NCBI RefSeq assembly: GCF_047971665.1
Contig: NZ_JBKEAA010000027.1
Span: 1 to 64,000 of the forward strand
DNA length: 64,000 bases
DNA from: Castellaniella sp047971665
Lineage (GTDB): Bacteria; Pseudomonadota; Gammaproteobacteria; Burkholderiales; Burkholderiaceae_B
Direction: 5' to 3'
Under the pieces are notes generated by a model. The model searched no databases. It saw only the letters and a program-made list of their open reading frames with translations, and was not told where the DNA came from. The translations under genes were made by a program, and so were the position numbers. Below are positions 1 to 7,450 of the stretch, in pieces (positions within the stretch are counted from its first letter, which is position 1; each line of letters starts with the position of its first letter).

Positions 1-2944
1 CCAGCGGGAACTGCGCGCCCACGCCCAGCTCGCCCCACGTGCGCTGATAGGTCTCGCGCAGCTCGTCGCGCCCGATGAGCGCCTCGGACTTGTTGCACGT
101 GAAGTCATGCAGCACGTTGGCCGTCACGTATAACGTGTGGGTGCGCTGCTCGCCGTTGTCGTTGTTGTAGGCCAGCCGCGCGCCGATCCGTCCGCGCAGG
201 GTGCCGCCGCTCTGTTCGTCGATCGTGCGCACATCGTCATCGAAGTCGTTCAGGTGCACGTACTGATAGGACAGCTGCGCCTGCGGCTCGATCTGCCAGT
301 GGCTGTCGCCCAGCCGCCACGGACGGCCCACCTCCACCGACACGACCAGCCCGTAGCCGTTCTGGCTGGCCGAACCGCTGCAACTGTCGTAGGTGTTGTG
401 GATGACAGAGAGGTTGCCCACCAGGTCCAGATAGGTGCCGTTGGCGCTGTACCAGGTGCTGTAGGCTCCCAGCGAGTACATGTCGGTCGTGCCCGTGCCC
501 ACATGCTTGCGGTCGGTGACCACGCCGTTCTCGGCGCGGTACCTGTCGTAGAAGTCGTGATCGCCCCGACTGTAGGTCACCATCACGCCGAGGTGCTGGT
601 GATTGCGCTCCTCATCCGTGCGCACCCGCAGATCGGTGCCGAACTGGATGAAACTGTCCTTGGTGGCGTAACCGAAGCGGTTCTCGCCCTGCTCCTTCAG
701 GTCGGTGACGTTCAGACGGCCCCAGACCGGGTGGGGCCGTTTGCCCGTCGCCGTGCGCTCGCGGTAATCCGCGCACACCATGCCACAGTCATCCCAGGCC
801 CAGGTCTGCTGCTCGCCCACGCGTTCGTGCAGCTTGCCCAGTTGCTCCAGCCCCATCTCGCGGTCGATGCGCGACATCTGCACGTAGCCCGAGGTGCCGG
901 GGGTGTAGATGGGGACTTCGGGTTCAGTCTCGGGCTGCGGCACTTTGGCCGACAGCGTCCAGTAATTGTTGCTGGCGCCATTGGCGTCCGTCCGCTGCAC
1001 GAGTTGCGCCTGGCCGGCATTGGTGGTTTCGGCCGTGCCTGTGAACGTGTTCGGCTGATCGAGGTCGCGCTCCAGGACGGAGACGACGGGCGCCAGCCAC
1101 GCGCCGTTTTTGGCGACGTCGCTCTGTGTCACATCGCCAATGATGCCGTTGGGGACAGACACCGTGGTTGTCCCGCTCGCCGTGCCCTGGATGATCAGCA
1201 GATCATTTTGCTGGACATCCGGATTGTTCCAGCCTGAATCCACCAACAGGCGGGCTTTCTGACCGGTGTAGCTCCCCTCGATGGTCAGCTTGTCGCCGAT
1301 GTGTCCATCGCTCATGCTCAGTGTCGATCCGTTCGAATCCACGTTTCCCTGCATGACGAAGGCCGCCGTTCCCGCGCCGTTGAAGGCATTGACGGTCGAG
1401 CCGCTCTGCATTTGCAGGTTTGTGAACGATGAGGTCCAGTCTCCATTGCTCTGGCTGAGATTCCAGGTAAATCCATTGCGCAGCGTCAACTCGAGGCTGG
1501 CTCGATTGAGCGTCGTCAGGCCTTGCATCTTTCCGTGGCCATCAAAGACGGCGGTGGTATTCCCCGCTCGCGTCACATTCTGGCCGACGCCCGCCTGTAT
1601 CAACCAGCCATTTGCCGGGGCAACGATATCCGTGTTGTCGCCCGTGACGTTCAGACTGAAATCCTTCTGGTTGTCGTAAACCTTGACGATCGAGGCGGTG
1701 TCGGTGATGGATTGCAGTTTTGCGTCTTTCAGAAAGACCTGATTGTTCTCTTCTTCCTTGTTTCCAGTCACCTGCCAGTCCGATGGGCCAACGGCAATGA
1801 CATCCAGATTGGCCGTCACGGTGGTCGCGCTGTTGGCGTAATCCGCCTTGAGGAGAGAATTGCTGCCGTATATCTTGATGGCATCGCCGATCGCGCCGGA
1901 GGCATCGATGGTCATTTTGCCCTCGGAAAAGACCACCCCGTTGCCTGTGCCGATGGCGCGGTTCTTGCCGATTTTGATGGCGCTGCTTTGGTTGTTGGTG
2001 CTGCCTTGGTTGTTGGTGCTGCCTTGGTTGTTGGTGCTGCCTTGTTGCGTCAATGTGATATAGCTGTCTCCTTTGAGCACGACCTGGGAGACGGCCTCAT
2101 TGCCATACGCATCGGTAGACGCTCCGGAGACGTAAATGCCTTCTATGCGCGGGCCTTTCAGATCCATGGTCAGGGTCTTGTTGACAATGATCTGGCCGGC
2201 GCTGCCGTTTTGATCGTCCTTGCCGCCTTGAATTGCGCGCAGGCCTGCGTTGAGGATCGGTACGACTCCACCGCTTGTGGTTTGGTCCAGGGTCAGGTTG
2301 TCAACTTCGATGGTGGTGAATTGTCCATTATGGCCCGGGTCTGTTTCACCGGAGTTGACGGAGGAGCCCGCCAATAACCCGTAGACCCCCACGCCGCCAG
2401 AGAAGTTAAGGCCGGCATAATTCGTATTGACTGTCAGTTTGACGTCATTTGCCGTGATGCTGTTCAGATCGGACGTGTCGAAACCGATTGTGTTGTCAGC
2501 GGATTTGTAAGTCCCGGTGATATTCCTGAGAATGAGTTTCTTGCCTACCCGATATTGATTGGCGACGAGAGTGAATCCGCCGCTTTCCTTGAGCGCGGTT
2601 ACGACTATATCCCCGGCAGTGTCCGTGGTTGAGCCGGAGTTGTTCCTGTTGATAATAAAAAGGCTTGTATTATCGTTGAGGTCGATCGAGTTTGTGGTGA
2701 CACTCAGTTTTGGATTGTTGGCCGGGATAATGGTGCAACCTGATCCGGCGGGAACATAGGTTCCGCTTGTGGCGTTGGCCATGCATTCTGCGGCTGTCGC
2801 AAAATGCACGGGCGCCATGCACGCGACTGCGAGGAACAGGGATGCCACGACGGAACGTGTTTTTATTCTGCCGGCGACGAGTTCAGAACACGCGACCCAT
2901 GCCATCAGGGCACTGTTCCACTTTGTTTTGTAGATATGATTCAA
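1..2944 (-). CDS. Autotransporter adhesin-like protein (type Va), C-terminal end beyond the window
   Basis: A single minus-strand frame is open from 2944 to the window edge. The predicted N-terminus (start TTG 2944-2942, then NHIYKTKWNSALMAWVACSE) matches the extended signal peptide region (ESPR) of large autotransporters. It is followed by a charged stretch and a hydrophobic signal peptide ending near AATAAEC/ATAAEC. The passenger is rich in Asn, Thr, Ser and Gly with short repeated strands, as in beta-helix passengers, and carries a QGSTNN tandem repeat. From about position 930 downwards the protein reads as an autotransporter beta barrel (GYVQMSRIDREMGLEQL, then alternating strands such as YLDLVGNLSVIHNTYDS and GELGVGAQFPL), so only the last strands are missing. 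The first in-frame ATG would remove half of the ESPR, hence the TTG choice. Predicted role: outer-membrane anchored, surface-displayed passenger. The ligand is unknown. Confidence 0.85.
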   Translation of the reverse strand, partial: MNHIYKTKWNSALMAWVACSELVAGRIKTRSVVASLFLAVACMAPVHFATAAECMANATSGTYVPAGSGCTIIPANNPKLSVTTNSIDLNDNTSLFIINRNNSGSTTDTAGDIVVTALKESGGFTLVANQYRVGKKLILRNITGTYKSADNTIGFDTSDLNSITANDVKLTVNTNYAGLNFSGGVGVYGLLAGSSVNSGETDPGHNGQFTTIEVDNLTLDQTTSGGVVPILNAGLRAIQGGKDDQNGSAGQIIVNKTLTMDLKGPRIEGIYVSGASTDAYGNEAVSQVVLKGDSYITLTQQGSTNNQGSTNNQGSTNNQSSAIKIGKNRAIGTGNGVVFSEGKMTIDASGAIGDAIKIYGSNSLLKADYANSATTVTANLDVIAVGPSDWQVTGNKEEENNQVFLKDAKLQSITDTASIVKVYDNQKDFSLNVTGDNTDIVAPANGWLIQAGVGQNVTRAGNTTAVFDGHGKMQGLTTLNRASLELTLRNGFTWNLSQSNGDWTSSFTNLQMQSGSTVNAFNGAGTAAFVMQGNVDSNGSTLSMSDGHIGDKLTIEGSYTGQKARLLVDSGWNNPDVQQNDLLIIQGTASGTTTVSVPNGIIGDVTQSDVAKNGAWLAPVVSVLERDLDQPNTFTGTAETTNAGQAQLVQRTDANGASNNYWTLSAKVPQPETEPEVPIYTPGTSGYVQMSRIDREMGLEQLGKLHERVGEQQTWAWDDCGMVCADYRERTATGKRPHPVWGRLNVTDLKEQGENRFGYATKDSFIQFGTDLRVRTDEERNHQHLGVMVTYSRGDHDFYDRYRAENGVVTDRKHVGTGTTDMYSLGAYSTWYSANGTYLDLVGNLSVIHNTYDSCSGSASQNGYGLVVSVEVGRPWRLGDSHWQIEPQAQLSYQYVHLNDFDDDVRTIDEQSGGTLRGRIGARLAYNNDNGEQRTHTLYVTANVLHDFTCNKSEALIGRDELRETYQRTWGELGVGAQFPL
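1989..2042 (-). repeat. Three perfect 18-bp tandem repeats inside the autotransporter passenger
   Basis: The plus-strand unit ttggttgttggtgctgcc occurs three times back to back at 1989-2006, 2007-2024 and 2025-2042, and a partial copy follows. On the coding strand each unit encodes six residues, Gln-Gly-Ser-Thr-Asn-Asn. The unit is a multiple of three, so copy-number change would alter passenger length without breaking the frame. Confidence 0.9.
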
Positions 2945-3001
2945 TTTTGCCCCCGTGAGCCCCCAAAGGGTTTGCTTTTTCTGCCCGGCTGAATCTTTTT
3001 C

Positions 3002-3029
3002 ATGTGTGCGCATGGGCTCGCGCGCACAT
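3002..3029. promoter_or_regulatory. Inverted repeat upstream of the autotransporter
   Basis: The arms atgtgtgcgc (3002-3011) and gcgcgcacat (3020-3029) pair over 10 bases with one mismatch around an 8-base loop. The repeat lies 58 bases upstream of the TTG start. It could be an operator or a hairpin in the 5' leader; the sequence does not decide between them. Confidence 0.35.
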
Positions 3030-3145
3030 TGATGCCGGTATTCACCGCAACGCACTGCTTTCCTGAGACGGAAGCTTTTACACATGAGAGCATTTGCAAC
3101 AAATCCGGACAATTCAACAATTGTCAAATTTGCATTAATTAATGA

Positions 3146-3157
3146 TTGAATATTCAA
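3146..3157. promoter_or_regulatory. Perfect palindrome TTGAATATTCAA
   Basis: A 12-base perfect palindrome lies in the AT-rich block about 200 bases upstream of the autotransporter start. Related half-sites (caattcaacaattg, attcaacc) flank it. It is a candidate regulator binding site; no known regulator is assigned. Confidence 0.3.
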
Positions 3158-3419
3158 CCATTGCCAACGATGTTGTTTTTGCGTGATGCATGCCAAACGG
3201 CAGCCAGGCAGGCGATCAAGAAACCGTTGGCATGATCTGCCGAATCAGGCCGGATGGGGCCAAGGGCTCGATGCTGGGAGGACGCGCAGGCGATTCGCGC
3301 AAAGGGCGGGTGAGAGGAGAAGTCAGGTCAAGCCGTCGGGGAAGGCGGTCTTGCAGGTGCCCGCAGGCAAGATGGGATGAGTGCGCCCTTGGCCTCCAGG
3401 CATGGAGAGCGGCCAGGCG

Positions 3420-4010
3420 TCAGGGGTGGTCGGTTTCCGGTCTCAAGGTTTTTGCGAACCGGTCCCAATCGAATCCCGGGCCTGGATCGGTCTTTCTGCC
3501 AGGGGCAATATGCTCGTGCCCCCGGACCGCCCGGATCGGGTGACGTGCCTGGAGGGTGGCCGTCAACGCGGCCAGTCGCGTGTACTGCGCGTCTGTAAAG
3601 GTCTGCGTGTCGGTCCCCTCGAGTTCGATGCCGATGGAGAAGTCGTTGCATCGCTCGCGGCCCTCGAAAGACGAAATTCCCGCGTGCCACGCGCGCAGCG
3701 TCGTCGGCACGAACTGCACGATCTCGCCGTCCCTGCGGATCAGAAAATGGGCCGAGACCCGCAGGTCGCGAATGTGGTCGAACCAGGGGTGAGCATCGAT
3801 ATCCAGGCGGTTCTGGAAGAAATCGATGATGGCGTTGCCCTGGAATACGCCGGGTGGCAGGCTGATATTGTGGATCACCAGCAGGTAGGGGGCCTCTTCG
3901 TCGGGGCGCTCGTCGTGGTTGGGCGAGGGGCGGCGCAGGAGCCCCGCGCCGGCGGCCAGCCAGCCGCTCGTTCCGATGGACAGCGCAGGTTCAGGAGACC
4001 CCGGCATCAT
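3420..4010 (-). CDS. ampD: 1,6-anhydro-N-acetylmuramyl-L-alanine amidase AmpD
   Basis: This 196-residue protein matches cytoplasmic AmpD in length and motifs. AmpD cleaves the stem peptide from 1,6-anhydro-MurNAc muropeptides during cell-wall recycling and so influences AmpR-controlled beta-lactamase expression where that exists. Family features seen: the LLVIHNISLPPG strand with the first zinc His, the FLIRRDGEIVQFVP core of the amidase-2 fold, the Trp-His-Ala-Gly (WHAGIS) segment, NDFSIGIELEG, and the C-terminal VRGHEHIAPGRKTDPGPGFDW holding the other zinc His and Asp. There is no signal peptide, consistent with AmpD and not a periplasmic amidase. It lies 21 bases downstream of the PP0621-like gene on the same strand. 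Two adjacent ATG codons are possible starts; the first is given. Confidence 0.93.
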   Translation of the reverse strand: MMPGSPEPALSIGTSGWLAAGAGLLRRPSPNHDERPDEEAPYLLVIHNISLPPGVFQGNAIIDFFQNRLDIDAHPWFDHIRDLRVSAHFLIRRDGEIVQFVPTTLRAWHAGISSFEGRERCNDFSIGIELEGTDTQTFTDAQYTRLAALTATLQARHPIRAVRGHEHIAPGRKTDPGPGFDWDRFAKTLRPETDHP

Positions 4011-4031
4011 CTTGCGACCTTTGGCTTTCGG

Positions 4032-4280
4032 CTATTTGCCCAGGCCCAGCCGGGCATGCTCGGGGCTGCACCAGGTCTTGCCCTGGCTCTGGAAGGCCTC
4101 GGACCGGGGCAGGTAGATCTGGCAGTGAGCGCAGCGCACCATGGTTTCGGACGCGGTTTTCGCCTCGTCGGCCTGACGGCGGGCGGCGGCCTGGCGCGCC
4201 TGGGCTTTTTGGTGGCTCAGAATGCGGGAAACAAACAGGACGGCCAGGATGATGATCGTCCAGAGCAGGAATTTACCCAA
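4032..4280 (-). CDS. PP0621-family small membrane-anchored Cys protein
   Basis: This protein of about 82 residues begins GKFLLWTIIILAVLFVSRIL, a single membrane segment. A charged Gln/Ala/Arg linker follows, then a C-terminal MVRCAHCQIYLPRSEA and a later TWCSPEHARLGL, which look like a small zinc-ribbon-type Cys cluster. It matches the uncharacterised PP0621 family, whose function is unknown to me. A TTG start at 4280 is chosen because it puts the membrane segment at the N-terminus and overlaps the end of the cytochrome assembly gene by 8 bases, suggesting translational coupling. An upstream ATG at 4349 would add 23 unrelated residues inside the preceding gene. Confidence 0.75.
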   Translation of the reverse strand: MGKFLLWTIIILAVLFVSRILSHQKAQARQAAARRQADEAKTASETMVRCAHCQIYLPRSEAFQSQGKTWCSPEHARLGLGK

Positions 4281-5124
4281 GAGTGCCTCGTTGCAGAATG
4301 ACTTCAAGGACGAACCGGCTGCCCGTGTAGGACAGCAGCAGGAAGGCAAAGCCGGTCAGCGTCCAGCGCAGGGCGATGCGGCCGCGCCAGCCCTGAATGT
4401 GGCGCCCTGCCAGCAGTACGCCGAAGGTGGTCCAGGATAGCAGGGTAAAGACGGTCTTGTGGTCCATGGGCAGGGCGTTGCCGCCCAGGCGCAGGGAGAC
4501 GATGATACCGGTCAGGACGGTCAGGGTCAGCACCCCGAAACCGATCCAGATCAGGCGGAACAGCAGTTGTTCCAGTGTCAGCAGCGGCGGCATGGCGCCC
4601 ATGGCGCGGCTGACCACGCTTTGCTGTCCAGCGGATTCGATGGGGCGGTGCAGGTGGCGGTCCAGTACGGTCATCAGCATGGCGTGCAGGGCGGCCACGG
4701 TGATCAGGCCGTACGCTGTCATGGCGATCAGCAGGTGAACGCGCAGCCAGTCGTTGTCGGCATGGGGCACCAGATAGCCATGGGGGAAAAGCGCCGACAG
4801 CAGACTGACCAGTGCCGCCATGGGCAGCAGCAGGAGCAGCAGGCTGTCCAGGCGCAGCAGGAAATTCTCGATCCAGAAGACGATCATGCCCAGCCACAGG
4901 GCGGTGGAAAGGGCCAGCGCCCAACTCAGGTGCAGGCCGGTGGGCACGATGACGGCGGCAACCAGGCCGATGCCATGCAGGGCGATGGCGCCCAGCAGGC
5001 AGCTGCGGCCGATGGTGCCGGCGGGATGGACATCACTGGCCTGCGCAATAGGGCGCCACAGGGCAATGCCCAGCACGGCATAGGCCAGCGCGGCAAGCAA
5101 GTGAAATACAATGCTGACTGACAT
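4273..5124 (-). CDS. Cytochrome c assembly / CcsA-HemX-type inner membrane protein (YpjD-like)
   Basis: This 283-residue polytopic membrane protein has about eight hydrophobic helices. It belongs to the cytochrome c assembly protein family (CcsA/HemX/YpjD group). The conserved C-terminal part includes MDHKTVFTLLSWTTFGVLLAGRHIQGWRG, with candidate heme-related His residues, and ends in a helix before FVLEVILQRGTLG. The start is MSVSIVFHLLAALAYAV at 5124, which places the first helix at the N-terminus; a farther ATG at 5196 would prepend a non-hydrophobic tail. It is divergent from ffh, with 94 bases between. Adjacency to ffh is common for this family in proteobacteria. The biochemical role of the short family members is not firmly known. 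Confidence 0.8.
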   Translation of the reverse strand: MSVSIVFHLLAALAYAVLGIALWRPIAQASDVHPAGTIGRSCLLGAIALHGIGLVAAVIVPTGLHLSWALALSTALWLGMIVFWIENFLLRLDSLLLLLLPMAALVSLLSALFPHGYLVPHADNDWLRVHLLIAMTAYGLITVAALHAMLMTVLDRHLHRPIESAGQQSVVSRAMGAMPPLLTLEQLLFRLIWIGFGVLTLTVLTGIIVSLRLGGNALPMDHKTVFTLLSWTTFGVLLAGRHIQGWRGRIALRWTLTGFAFLLLSYTGSRFVLEVILQRGTLG

Positions 5125-5218
5125 AGTCCCGTCGGTGTCCGGCGCGTGAAGCCGCGCCCCAAAAGCATCCATTTTATGCGCAGGCCGACGGATCAACCAG
5201 TTTTACGGATACGGCATC

Positions 5219-6634
5219 ATGCTCGATAACCTGACTTCCCGCCTGTCGCGCATCGTCAAGACCATGCGCGGCGAGGCCCGCCTGACCGAGGCCAACACCC
5301 AGGAGATGCTGCGCGAGGTGCGCATGGCATTGCTGGAGGCCGACGTGGCGCTGCCGGTGGTGCGCGATTTTGTGGCGCGGGTCAAGGAATCCGCCCTGGG
5401 CCAGGAGGTTGTGGGCAGTCTGAACCCGGGCCAGGCGCTGGTCGGCGTGGTGCACAAGGAACTGACCGCCCTGATGGGCGGCGACCTGGGGGCCGAAGCC
5501 GGCGAGCTGTCGCTGGCCGCGCAGCCGCCGGCCGTGATCCTGATGGCCGGCCTGCAGGGCGCGGGCAAGACCACCACCACGGGCAAGCTGGCCGGGTGGC
5601 TGTCCGAGGGCAATCACGTTCAGCATGGTCGCAAGACCGGCCGCAAGAAAGTGCTGGTGGTCAGCGCCGACGTCTATCGTCCGGCCGCGATCGACCAGTT
5701 GCGCACGGTGGCGGCGCAGGTCGGGGTCGATTTCCTGCCGACCGAGACGACTCAAAAACCTCAGGACATCGCGCGCGGCGCCCTGGATCACGCACGCCGT
5801 CATCATTATGAGGTGCTGATTGTCGATACGGCGGGCCGCCTGGGCATCGATCAGGCCATGATGGACGAGATCCGTGCGCTGCACGAACTGCTCTCGCCGA
5901 TCGAGACGCTGTTCGTGGTCGATGCCATGCAGGGCCAGGATGCGGTCAACGTGGCGCGTGCCTTTTCCGATGCGCTGCCTCTGACCGGCGTGGTCATGAC
6001 CAAGCTGGACGGCGATGCGCGCGGCGGCGCGGCGCTGTCGGTGCGCCAGGTCACCGGCAAGCCGCTCAAGTTCGTCGGTGTCTCGGAAAAGCTCGACGGG
6101 CTGGAGCCTTTCCATCCCGAACGCATGGCCCAGCGCATCCTGGGCATGGGCGACATCGTGTCGCTGGTCGAGCAGGCCCAGAAGAACATCGACATCGCCG
6201 AGGCGCAAAAGCTTGCTGCGCGGATGAAATCCGGCGATCGCTTCGATCTGAATGATTTCCGCGATCAGCTGCAACAGGTCAAAAAGCTGGGCGACATGGG
6301 CTCGCTGCTGGAAAAGCTGCCGACGCAGTTCGCCCAGGCCGCATCACAAGTGCAGGGCGGTCAGGCGGAAAAGCAGTTGGCGCGCACAGAAGGCATTCTG
6401 AATTCCATGACGCCGCTGGAACGCGCCCGTCCCGAGCTCATCAAGGCCTCGCGCAAGCGCCGCATTGCCACTGGCTCGGGCGTGCCGGTCCAGGAGGTGA
6501 ACCGGCTGCTCAAGCAGTTCGAGCAGATGCAGGGCATGATGAAGCAGATGAAAAAGGGCGGCATGGCAAAGATGATGCGCGCCATGGGCGGAATGAAGGG
6601 CCTGGGTGGCCTGGGACGGGGCGGTTTTCGCTGA
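5219..6634 (+). CDS. ffh: Signal recognition particle protein Ffh
   Basis: This 471-residue GTPase binds 4.5S RNA and signal sequences and delivers ribosomes to FtsY at the inner membrane. The N domain (MLDNLTSRLSRIVKTMRGEA) is followed by the G domain with P-loop GLQGAGKTTTTGKLA near residue 105, DVYRPAAIDQL, DTAGRLGID near 204, and TKLDGDARGGAALS near 262. The M domain follows, with the RNA-binding motif near SRKRRIATGSG and a Met/Gly-rich tail (MKQMKKGGMAKMMRAMGG). The G domain holds a short extra stretch (EGNHVQHGRKTGRKK) between the P-loop helix and the next strand. The length is normal for Ffh. Confidence 0.97.
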   Translation: MLDNLTSRLSRIVKTMRGEARLTEANTQEMLREVRMALLEADVALPVVRDFVARVKESALGQEVVGSLNPGQALVGVVHKELTALMGGDLGAEAGELSLAAQPPAVILMAGLQGAGKTTTTGKLAGWLSEGNHVQHGRKTGRKKVLVVSADVYRPAAIDQLRTVAAQVGVDFLPTETTQKPQDIARGALDHARRHHYEVLIVDTAGRLGIDQAMMDEIRALHELLSPIETLFVVDAMQGQDAVNVARAFSDALPLTGVVMTKLDGDARGGAALSVRQVTGKPLKFVGVSEKLDGLEPFHPERMAQRILGMGDIVSLVEQAQKNIDIAEAQKLAARMKSGDRFDLNDFRDQLQQVKKLGDMGSLLEKLPTQFAQAASQVQGGQAEKQLARTEGILNSMTPLERARPELIKASRKRRIATGSGVPVQEVNRLLKQFEQMQGMMKQMKKGGMAKMMRAMGGMKGLGGLGRGGFR

Positions 6635-6674
6635 TCCCGCCAGGCGCGCCGGCGGTCATCCCGTCTGCGGGTGA

Positions 6675-7139
6675 TCAGGTCTGCGACTGCAGGTAGTTTT
6701 GCAGGCCGACTTTTTCGATCAGGCCCAGCTGCTTTTCCAGCCAGTAGGCGTGATCGGATTCGGTGTCGTCCAGTTGCGCCACCAGCAGGTCGCGCGTGAC
6801 GTAGTCACCATGGGTCTCGCAGATGGCGATGCCCTTGCGCAGCGAGGCCCGGACCTCGTATTCCAGTTCGAGGTCGGCGTGCAGCATGCCGGGGACGTCC
6901 GTGCCGGCCTTGAACGCGCTGGGGCGCATGTCGGGCTCGGCTTCGAGCATCAGCAGGCGCTGCAACAGGACGTCGGCGTGTTGGGTTTCCTCCTGCATCT
7001 CGTGGTCGCTGCGGGCGTGCAGTTTGGACAGGCCCATGTCCTGGTAGCGGCGTGAATGCAGAAAATACTGGTCACGCGCCGCGAGTTCGCCGCGCAGTTG
7101 TTCCGTCAGGTAGGCAATGACTTCGGGATGGCCTTGCAT
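6675..7139 (-). CDS. bfr: Bacterioferritin-family protein with the heme Met replaced
   Basis: This 154-residue ferritin-like protein stores iron as a 24-mer. Aligned by eye without gaps to E. coli Bfr from the N-terminus, the ferroxidase ligands are present: Glu18, Glu51 and His54 at the same numbers, then Glu94, and a Glu/His pair in TESDHAYWLE. The axial heme ligand Met52 is Thr here (HEMQEETQHAD), although a Met lies four residues earlier. The C-terminus GLQNYLQSQT is typical. The start MQGHPEVIAYL at 7139 matches the family; an upstream ATG at 7352 would add about 70 unrelated residues. A second Bfr subunit with the Met may exist elsewhere, as in two-subunit systems. It is the last gene of the minus-strand run trmB-pip-thiS-bfr. 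Confidence 0.9.
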   Translation of the reverse strand: MQGHPEVIAYLTEQLRGELAARDQYFLHSRRYQDMGLSKLHARSDHEMQEETQHADVLLQRLLMLEAEPDMRPSAFKAGTDVPGMLHADLELEYEVRASLRKGIAICETHGDYVTRDLLVAQLDDTESDHAYWLEKQLGLIEKVGLQNYLQSQT

Positions 7140-7230
7140 GGTGCTCCTCGGGTGGATCCGTCTACTAGGTGGAAGTATGCCACATGCGGATGTCTCGGGT
7201 CGGCTGCCTGGACATCCTCCGCGCCTGGAA

Positions 7231-7437
7231 TCATCCACCGCCCACGGCGACGACGATTTCGATGTGGTCGCCTTCGGACAGCGGCGCCAGGGCATGCTGG
7301 CTGCGGGGCACGATGTCGCCATTGCGCTCCACGGCGATGCGCTTGCCTTCATAGCCCAGGTGCACCACCAGGTCGTGGATGGTGCGCACGTCGTCCAGGG
7401 CGGTGGCGGTGCCGTTCAGCAGGATGTTCAGGCTCAT
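7231..7437 (-). CDS. thiS: Sulfur carrier protein ThiS
   Basis: This 68-residue beta-grasp protein has the ThiS pattern: MSLNILLNGTATALDD, a central IAVERNGDIVPRSQ, LSEGDHIEIVVAVGGG, and the C-terminal Gly-Gly that is thiocarboxylated by ThiF. ThiS hands sulfur to ThiG in thiazole synthesis for thiamine. The start at 7437 gives the normal N-terminus. It lies 13 bases downstream of the prolyl iminopeptidase gene on the same strand. In many relatives thiG follows directly, but here the next gene is bacterioferritin, so ThiG must be encoded elsewhere. A MoaD-like role is less likely because the internal motif fits ThiS. Confidence 0.88.
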   Translation of the reverse strand: MSLNILLNGTATALDDVRTIHDLVVHLGYEGKRIAVERNGDIVPRSQHALAPLSEGDHIEIVVAVGGG

Positions 7438-7450
7438 GGCGGAGAGCTCC

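Larger units (their letters stand above)
2945..3419. other. AT-rich intergenic region upstream of the autotransporter
   Basis: This 475-base stretch lies between the autotransporter start and the ampD stop. I see no convincing gene in it. The part from about 3085 to 3185 is distinctly AT-rich against a GC-rich background and is the likely promoter and control region of the minus-strand autotransporter. It contains an imperfect inverted repeat (3002-3029) and a perfect 12-base palindrome (3146-3157). From 3190 to 3419 the sequence is GC-rich and open in several frames, but none resembles a known protein. Confidence 0.6.

Noticed and set aside
137..2377. Two long plus-strand open frames opposite the autotransporter
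   Set aside because: The minus-strand frame has an ESPR, passenger and beta-barrel pattern. The plus-strand translations are Val/Ala/Arg-rich without motifs.
3183..3419. Short plus-strand frames between the autotransporter and ampD
   Set aside because: No ribosome binding site, no recognisable protein, and several frames are open at once in GC-rich DNA.
4459..5121. Gln/His-rich plus-strand frame opposite the cytochrome assembly gene
   Set aside because: A shadow; the composition comes from antisense reading of Leu/Trp-rich membrane helices.
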